Assembly (NCBI GenBank): GCA_054601695.1
Contig: BAAHQB010000075.1
Span: 62,001-126,000 of the forward strand
Direction: 5' to 3'
Source of the DNA: Amorphochlora amoebiformis
Taxonomy: Eukaryota; Cercozoa; Chlorarachniophyceae
Length of the DNA: 64,000 bases
The translations under genes and the position numbers were made by a program. Every line of letters begins with the position of its first letter. Position 1 is the stretch's first letter. Shown piece by piece: positions 1 through 64,000 of this stretch. Under the pieces are notes generated by a model, which was given only the letters and a program-made list of their open reading frames with translations, was not told the DNA's origin and searched no databases.

Positions 1-95
1 CATAGTTCGTAATTCGTATAATTCATAACTTATAATTGATAATTTATAATTCATAATCTATGATTCATAATCCAAATTCCACACATATTCCTCAG

Positions 96-118
96 GCGCC
101 AGGGCTGTCACCGGATGG
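96..118 (+). CDS. candidate upstream exon of the PGQ-repeat gene
   Basis: A short non-repetitive island lies between a CAG acceptor (94-95) and a GTACAT donor starting at 119, ahead of the first TA array. It may be an exon upstream of 787, and translates to a short Gly/Pro-containing peptide in one frame. The phase cannot be checked because earlier sequence is outside the window, so this is only a candidate. Confidence 0.25.
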
Positions 119-133
119 GTACATATGTGTGAC

Positions 134-175
<42 letters not shown>

Positions 176-180
176 TATAT

Positions 181-217
<37 letters not shown>

Positions 218-353
218 ATGTATATATATACATATATATATATAAATATACATATAAATAATATGTATATACATACGTATATAATATACAAATATATATA
301 TATATATATATATAATATATATGTATATATATATATATATATATAAGTATATA

Positions 354-397
<44 letters not shown>

Positions 398-438
398 TGT
401 GTGTGTGTGTGTGTATGTGTGTGTATTACAGTCATACG

Positions 439-482
<44 letters not shown>

Positions 483-786
483 ATGTATATATATATTATA
501 TATATATAGCATATTCACATGCACAAACATACACATATCATTCTGCATACAATTTTATATAATACATATAAATAGATACTATATATACATACGCTAGAAT
601 ATGCTTTGCACAGAATTCTGTCTGAAATTGAACTTTTGGGGTAAATTTCAGCTTTTCCTGTTTGTTTGGTTTGTTTTGTTTGGTTTGTTTGTTTGTTTGG
701 TTTGTTTGTTTGTTTGGTTGGTTTGTTTATGTGTTTGTTTGTCTGTTTGTTTGTTTGTTTGTTCGTTGGTTTATAGGAAAACACAG

Positions 787-4980
<4,194 letters not shown>

Positions 4981-5087
4981 CCATATTATAGCTTCATGTA
5001 CGAATTTATATACATAAATATAAATATATCATATGTACATGTGTATATATGTGTATATATATGTAGACTTGTATACATATGTACTAA

Positions 5088-5170
<83 letters not shown>

Positions 5171-5288
5171 CATATGTATATATATATATATACATACATG
5201 TGTGTGTGTGTATATGAACGCATGTAATATACAAAAAGATTTACGCATGCGTATAAATCTTATATCGTTTATTACACAATACACATTA

Positions 5289-5335
<47 letters not shown>

Positions 5336-5379
5336 GATATACATTTTTAAATATATATATATATATATGTAGACAACGA
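4981..5379. repeat. TA-rich 3' flank of gene 1
   Basis: About 400 bp downstream of the gene 1 stop. It is mostly (TA)n with TG/CA interruptions. I see no gene in it. Confidence 0.6.
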
Positions 5380-5914
5380 CAGCGTAGAAATTCGAGTGGA
5401 AGAAAATTGGCCAGGCTTAGACTAGTTAGATTCCAGAGATATGGCGTAGAACTAGAGAAGTACAGAAGTAGTAGAAGGCCTAGTATCATCATGCTAGTCA
5501 CATGATCAAGAATAAATTTAAGAAACTCTATCTCTAGATCTACTACTAGGTCTAGTCTATTTCTAGTATTTTAACTATATATATATATATAAACTAGATA
5601 AAGCACAGAACTCTAGGAACTTATCTAGTTATGACAGAAGTTACATGCATACTAGGCATATTATCATATTGAAATTATTACGGTACTTACACTAGTTACA
5701 ATAGATAATACCGTTTCTGTAGTACCTATAGCCAGAGTACTAATACATATTACTAGATTACTAGATTAGCTAGTTAGGACGAGTAGAATATACAAGCTTT
5801 TGTTCTGTAGGTACTAGAGGTAACTAGCAAAAGACACTGGAGATGTATAGTCCAGAAATATTCGATCTAGTCACACACTAGCACACTGCATGAGATGCGT
5901 GATGAAAACGCTAG
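5380..5914. other. CTAG-rich island at a convergent gene junction (island 1)
   Basis: Non-microsatellite DNA between the stop of gene 1 (+) and the stop of the NHL gene (-, 5915). It contains more than twenty CTAG tetranucleotides by eye, many as ACTAG, TCTAG or GCTAGC, far above what its AT-rich composition predicts. No coding frame is supported. It may hold 3' UTRs, terminators or a non-coding function; this is inference. Confidence 0.7.
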
Positions 5915-13632
<7,718 letters not shown>

Positions 13633-13713
13633 ACAATACGGCCGTCACTAACCGTCTTCCATCGTCGTTGACCGTCATTGACTGTCACCAGGCGTTTATC
13701 GCTCTGCACAATA
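13633..13713. promoter_or_regulatory. compact bidirectional promoter of NHL gene and ARL6
   Basis: Only 81 bp separate the upstream start codon of the NHL gene (13632, minus) from the ARL6 ATG (13714, plus), or 144 bp if the NHL start is 13569. The interval is free of TA repeats and contains repeated CCGTC/ACCGTC motifs. Promoter function is inferred from the head-to-head arrangement. Confidence 0.6.
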
Positions 13714-14229
13714 ATGGGTCTCGGCAAGTCGAAGAAGAAACCTACGCGTTGCCTGGTGGTGGGTCTGGATAACAGCGGAAAATCGACCATCGTCAACTAC
13801 CTCAAACCGCAGAAGGAAAAGAAAGAGGACGTGCAGGCTACGGTACTGTTTATGTCTATTTTTTCCTTCCGTTTACTTCGACCTTGGGGTGCGATTTGAC
13901 CTACCTGAGGATTGTAAGCCAATTCATTTGAGAATTCAAGGGTTTAATTACATGGTACGTAAGAAGGATTCTCGCTTTTTCTTTGTTCTTTCTCAGGTTG
14001 GTCTCACCACGGAGAAATTCAGCTACTTGGGGACGAATTTCACCATGTTTGATATGTCTGGAGCGGGCCAGTATCGCAACCTCTGGGAGCAATTCTACGA
14101 GGAAACAGAGGTATTGTGATCTCGATATTCCTTTAGATTTCTCTTTTTTATGCGCTCTCTCTCAACTTCATGTTGGTCGATGTATGTACCAATGTGTATT
14201 GTCGTTAATCATGATCTATATATTTATAT

Positions 14230-14271
<42 letters not shown>

Positions 14272-14334
14272 ACTATAAATTTAAAGTGAAAGAAATATGG
14301 GCATAAGTATACTTCATATGTGTATATATTGTAT

Positions 14335-14365
<31 letters not shown>

Positions 14366-14402
14366 GATATGTGTACATATTTTTTTTTCTTTCTCTCTCT
14401 CG

Positions 14403-14434
<32 letters not shown>

Positions 14435-14508
14435 ATATATAATATATACATATATATATATATATTACATATATATATATATATATATTTATATGTATAA
14501 ATATATAT

Positions 14509-14554
<46 letters not shown>

Positions 14555-15156
14555 TTGTATGTATGTAAATGTATACCTAATGTGTATATGTACAATGTTA
14601 TGCATGTTTACATATATATATATATATATACATACATATACATATATATATTTATATATATATATATATATACGTATAATATAATATAATATATATATAT
14701 GCCATAGATGTATGAATTGACAATAACAATCAGGGAATCATTTTCGTGATAGACAGCGCAGACAAGGTTCGGATGTGTGTTGCCAAGGACGAGATGGATG
14801 AGCTGCTCAAACACAAAGGTCACCCCAACCCTAGAAAACCTAGAACCCTAAAGGAACTTCGACCCACAAACATGCGCTTTTGGCTCGATTTTTATCAAGA
14901 TCTACACATAGTATATAGAAAGTAAGTACATTTCTGAGGTAAATATATTAAATGACAGCCTTGAAGGGCAATTCCGTTCCGATCCTGTTGTATGCGAACA
15001 AGTGCGACCTAAAACAGGTTTCATTTCATCTCATCAACATCTACCGGACTTCTTCCAAACCGTTATATATATATATAATATATATATATATATGTATATA
15101 ATATATATATATTATATATATATATATATATAATACATATATATATATATATATAA

Positions 15157-15188
<32 letters not shown>

Positions 15189-15669
15189 GTGCATATCTAC
15201 ATATATATATATATATTGCAGGCTCTCGCTCCTCCTGAAATCTCAAAGGCCTTAGCGTTGAACAAGATCATGGATCGTCCGTGGATGATAATGTAAACTT
15301 TTAATAATGCTCATGTCTAAACAATCGTAATGTGTGTTTAAATTAAATGCCATGTCTGTGGATGATAGTGTGAACTTTAAATGCAAATATGTCTAAACAA
15401 TCATAATGTGTGTTTAAATTAAATGCCATGTCTGTGGAAAAAAATTGTATGTTTTAATACTGACGTCTAAAAATGCTAATGGTACATATATGTTTAATGC
15501 CCATGTCTGTGGATGATAATGCATGTTCTAATAATGCTCATGTCTGTGGATCTTCATGCTAAGATATCTATATCATAGTACATATATATGTATATATGTA
15601 TTTATATACATATATATATATACATATATATCCATATATATTTGTATATTTATATTGTATACAAACATA

Positions 15670-15707
<38 letters not shown>

Positions 15708-15797
15708 TATATCTATATTCATGTTTATATTCCAAATAAATCTATAATAATATGCACATGTACATAATACAACACTTATTGTCATACTAGACCAACC

Positions 15798-15844
<47 letters not shown>

Positions 15845-15938
15845 AATATATATATGTACAATATACACATACAACTATATACATCTATGTGTGTGTAGAT
15901 ATGTACACATTGCTTACACCCATATTACATATGATATA

Positions 15939-15980
<42 letters not shown>

Positions 15981-16038
15981 CGTGTGTGTGTGTGTGTGTG
16001 TATACATGCATATATAATTATGTACGTTACGATATATA

Positions 16039-16112
<74 letters not shown>

Positions 16113-16113
16113 A

Positions 16114-16174
<61 letters not shown>

Positions 16175-16444
16175 GTGTATATACATAATTTTTTAAAAAA
16201 TTACACCAATTTAATCAATTTTCCACTCTGATACACACACACATATATATATATTATATATATATATATATATACATATATACATTTATATATATATATA
16301 TATTAACTATACAAACATACACATATATATTACAGAAAAAGTTGTGCAAAAACCGGCGAGGGTGTGGATCAAGGAATCAAGTGGTTATCTTCTCATCTCA
16401 CCGGAGACAAAGCAAAAGGGACTGAGAAAAAGAAAAAGAAATAG
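13714..16444 (+). CDS. ARL6: ARL6 (BBS3) small GTPase
   Basis: Six exons join in phase: 13714-13842, 13997-14110, 14734-14818, 14959-15017, 15222-15292, 16336-16444 (stop TAG), giving 188 residues against 186 in human ARL6. In the family, ARL6-GTP recruits the BBSome to ciliary membranes. Visible motifs: Gly2 (possible myristoylation) followed by a Lys-rich stretch rather than a long amphipathic helix; G1 GLDNSGKS; switch I region [10 protein letters not shown]; switch [15 protein letters not shown]4 ANKCDL; G5 SCAKTGEG; a C-terminal tail of five lysines. In human ARL6 the switch II motif is DMSGQGRYRNLW; here the catalytic Gln position is Ala, with a Gln two residues later. Its presence implies a ciliated organism with a BBS system. 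The last intron (15293-16335) carries decoy copies of the exon 5 border. Confidence 0.95.
15293..15560 (+). repeat. decoy copies of ARL6 exon 5 end and donor
   Basis: After the real exon end (GTGGATGATAAT then GTAAAC at 15293), the intron repeats TCTGTGGATGATAGTGTGAAC near 15353-15375, TCTGTGGAAAAAAATTG near 15430, TCTGTGGATGATAATG near 15506-15522 and a short one near 15542. Each is joined to a TTTAA..GCTCATG spacer. These are diverged tandem copies of the exon 3' border. Confidence 0.7.
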
Positions 16445-16549
16445 GCTCATCAGACCCAATGGCCGTCACGCAGTTGCACCGAATATACCTTAAAGCGCAT
16501 GAATTTAAAAAAGATAGAAACTGAAAGCCGCTACGACTACTGACGATTC

Positions 16550-17080
16550 TTTAAATATATACTAGATACTAGAGATACTGTGGTATCGATATTACCTAGA
16601 TTACCTAGATTCTAGAGATTACCTATAGTCTAGATATCTAAAAGTAACTAGATTACTACTCTACCTGGTCCGACTATCTCTAGGTATAGCTAGATTACTA
16701 ACTTCTACTACTAGACTAGTAGTGCTACATAGCTAGCTATGTATATCCTAGATATCTATAGTTAGATAGCTAGTACTACATACGTGTGGAGAAAACAGTA
16801 CCACTAGTACCAGTTGTAATGCAATTTGATTATTTGAAATCATGGCACTGAGAGCTTACTTTTATGAAACTCTAGAAACTAGATGAACTATCCTAAGTTC
16901 GGAAGCACCTAACTACTAATCTAGTAATATAATCTACCGTCATATGTTGGAATATCTGCTAACTAGTGCTAAATTCATGCAAACTATACCTATATATCTA
17001 ATCTCTAGAATCTCTAGAATCAATCCACAGCTACGCACTCCTCTAGTTTAATGTGTAACTGCCTTTACTGCTAGGTGAAA
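16550..17080. other. CTAG-rich island at a convergent gene junction (island 2)
   Basis: This lies between the ARL6 stop (16444) and the NXF stop (17218, minus). It is non-microsatellite sequence with more than twenty-five CTAG occurrences by eye, including GCTAGCTA and TCTAGA contexts. There is no supported coding frame. Composition and position match the island at 5380-5914. Confidence 0.7.
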
Positions 17081-17117
17081 AGAGCATCCAGAGAGTTGAC
17101 TAATTGAGGATTCGAGC

Positions 17118-17200
17118 ACCGGTACTACCGGTACTACCGGTACTACCGGTAGCGTGCGTCCTGGACGCACATGTACATGTACATGTACATGTACATGTAG
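17118..17200. repeat. short palindromic repeats in the 3' flank of the NXF gene
   Basis: Four copies of a 9-bp unit with ACCGGT (about 17118-17152) and five copies of the self-complementary hexamer ACATGT (about 17168-17199) lie just past the NXF stop, probably in its 3' UTR. Both can fold on themselves. A frame reading Thr-Cys and Thr-Gly-Ser repeats crosses them but is not needed by the gene model. Confidence 0.75.
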
Positions 17201-17217
17201 TACAAGGGAAGTTGGCA

Positions 17218-30024
<12,807 letters not shown>

Positions 30025-30148
30025 TTTGGATTTGTCCCGGGGTTGTCCCATACCCTCGAATATATCCTGACATGGTGATATCACGGTCTATATCGAATTT
30101 AGCGTGATGCCCCCCAAACGTCACAAGAACAGACACGTGCAGACCGTC
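30025..30148. promoter_or_regulatory. probable divergent promoter between NXF and the coiled-coil gene
   Basis: This is a TA-repeat-free interval between the candidate NXF start (30024, minus) and a candidate Met for the coiled-coil gene (30149, plus). Function is inferred only from the head-to-head layout; both starts are tentative. Confidence 0.35.
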
Positions 30149-38788
<8,640 letters not shown>

Positions 38789-39084
38789 TATAGATGATGG
38801 TCGCCCTGGCGTCGGACTCGGCGGGCGCAGATGCAACGCCTTCGACCGTAAGTCGAACGGCGGTTGCCTTAGAACCGGGTAGAAGAGCAGAAAGTATGCC
38901 GCCGACGCATCCAGCCCCGAAACCGCCGACTGATCGAATCATCGGAGCATCTTCTTGATCTTGAAACATCACTCTGACTAATTGTGTTGCAAGTTTTGCA
39001 AACTGTTGGGGAACTCCTGAAGCGGCCGCGGCGCTTAGGACTTGAATTATAATGCATGATTTTAAAACTTGAATGTGTACCCTA

Positions 39085-39507
39085 GAGACAGAGTATTTGG
39101 CTTGATGAGAAATAATTTAATGGTTTATTCAATTGTTGGCAATGCCATATCTAGATATGTTTCGGATTCGGTTACTATTTCTAGGTTCAGTAAGTTAAAT
39201 TCCAATGACCTAGATGACCTACAAACTAGACAAAAGTAAAAGTATTATATTGTCACGGTAGCGAAAAGAACGTGCGGTGACAACATGCGTATACAACATG
39301 TGTCGTACTAAGATACGTATGTCCCATACGTTTGTACTATATGCCTACCTGCATACGTATCAATGGACGTAAACAAAGCAACAATACCTAGAATACGTAT
39401 AACACCACATACCGTGACATACGTACGCACATAGGCGTATATCATATGCGTATACTAGGTATATTATATAAAGATACGTTTACCAAATACGCGCGCACAA
39501 TGTGTAT

Positions 39508-39573
<66 letters not shown>

Positions 39574-39947
39574 TGTTAATACCGAATACATATGTTGTAC
39601 CTACAGAACGTACACAGATGCGTACTTGCATACATACGTAACACCAATATACGTACCTGTGCAGTACCAATATACTAGATATACCTAGATACGTACCAAT
39701 ATCTAGAATTTACGTACCAACATACGAATAGCTGTAGTCATAAGCCGACAAGTCCCAACAGCTCTCCTATAGCTAACATGCGCCCTATGGTGCACATAAC
39801 AAGATGTATGAATTGATGGCGTGATGTTGTTCCATGCTCGATAAACGGTGTAAATATCTCGATTATGCTAGATCTACAAGAACCAGTAGATCTTCGAAGG
39901 ACAAGGCCTTTCTTTATGGTTTAGATGGTTTTGAATGATCTGTTCTA

Positions 39948-40001
<54 letters not shown>

Positions 40002-40010
40002 TAGATATAT

Positions 40011-40055
<45 letters not shown>

Positions 40056-40165
40056 TAACTAGACTAATATATGCATCATATGACACAATCTAGCTAATAC
40101 CTAGAATACTAAAATAGTCTAGATAGTAGACCTAGTAACACTAGTAACATGTCACACTAGTCACA
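39085..40165. other. CTAG-rich island near the third convergent junction (island 3)
   Basis: About 1.1 kb with roughly twenty-five CTAG sites by eye, also rich in TACGTA and ATACGTA palindromes, with a (TA)n patch at 39950-40050 and a small inverted repeat around a TA core at about 39493-39576. No coding frame is supported. It resembles islands 1 and 2. Confidence 0.6.
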
Positions 40166-57835
<17,670 letters not shown>

Positions 57836-58217
57836 CTGAAGTCATTGAGCGCGGGGAGGTGGGGATACTGCCTCTCTTGACCTCTTTCTCTCCCATCGGG
57901 CGAATTCGAACGGCGACACATATCGTCTCTTCCCTAGCCGTCGACATGTTGGGTCTGTTTCACCCTTGTGGACTCGCTTGCCTCGACGTTCGCTTCCCGG
58001 GGACCACGGAGAAGGAGTATCCGTTGTTGATAGGAGATCGCCCCGTGCAGCCCGATAGTACCTGTGATTCCCCGGTACAAACGGCAGTGTCAAACTGTCA
58101 ATGATATGATATTGAGATGTAAATATGTTGGATATCAGGGTTGTATATGTCGTATATTTAAGATTGATTTATGCCACATATAGAGAAATGCATGCGACTG
58201 TGAGAATCTCATAATCC
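57836..58217. promoter_or_regulatory. divergent region between kinesin and glycosidase-like gene
   Basis: About 380 bp of TA-free sequence lie between the first recognised kinesin exon (57835, minus) and the first Met of the plus-strand gene (58218). It should contain the kinesin first exon and the two promoters. Both strands are open for 60-80 codons (e.g. 57859-58104 plus), which I cannot assign. Confidence 0.4.

Positions 58218-64000
<5,783 letters not shown>

Noticed and set aside
58-478. Long frames of Tyr-Ile-Tyr-Ile on both strands (here and dozens of places)
   Set aside because: They are translations of (TA)n, occur in several frames at once, lack codon bias and lie inside introns of supported genes.
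39460-39690. Open frames around the TACGTA-rich stretch
   Set aside because: There is no homology, they include a (TA)n core, and they fall in the CTAG/TACGTA-rich non-coding block.

Overview
The window is nuclear DNA of an intron-rich eukaryote, most likely a flagellated or ciliated protist or alga. All coding sequence is split into short exons (about 30-250 bp) with GT-AG borders and standard stops. Introns and intergenic DNA are dominated by (TA)n arrays, and TTAGGG-type telomere repeats occur inside introns. ARL6/BBS3 implies a ciliated lineage. I cannot name the species. Almost all long open frames that translate to Tyr-Ile repeats are TA microsatellite, not genes.

I could splice seven genes by hand, checking codon phase across junctions, and they alternate strictly in strand: (1) + 787-4980, a small protein with PGQ-type repeats and a CaaX-like end; (2) - 13632-5915, a membrane-anchored NHL-repeat propeller; (3) + 13714-16444, ARL6; (4) - about 30024-17218, an NXF1/Mex67-type mRNA export receptor; (5) + about 30149-38788, a coiled-coil, possibly BAR/F-BAR, protein; (6) - 57835 to about 41857, a CENP-E/kinesin-7-like kinesin; (7) + 58218 to beyond 64000, a secreted glycosidase-like protein. 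Divergent pairs (2/3, 4/5, 6/7) share short promoter spaces of roughly 80-380 bp. Convergent junctions hold, or lie next to, islands very rich in the tetranucleotide CTAG.

The most unusual property is a recurrent structure in the introns. Many TA-rich introns carry extra, truncated copies of the neighbouring exon border: the splice site plus the adjoining part of the exon, each followed by (TA)n. Copies of exon 5' ends (with acceptor) lie upstream of the real exon; copies of exon 3' ends (with donor) lie downstream. This occurs in at least five of the seven genes, with up to ten tandem copies. Further features are interstitial telomeric repeats, a tRNA-derived SINE-like insert, several minisatellites, long inverted repeats and a poly(T) block of about 290 bp.

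No operon logic applies. The genes are housekeeping or cytoskeletal: cilium trafficking, mRNA export, microtubule motor, membrane remodelling and carbohydrate processing. Exon borders come from phase-consistent manual splicing without transcript data; the 5' ends of genes 1, 4, 5 and 6 and the 3' ends of genes 5 and 6 are least certain.
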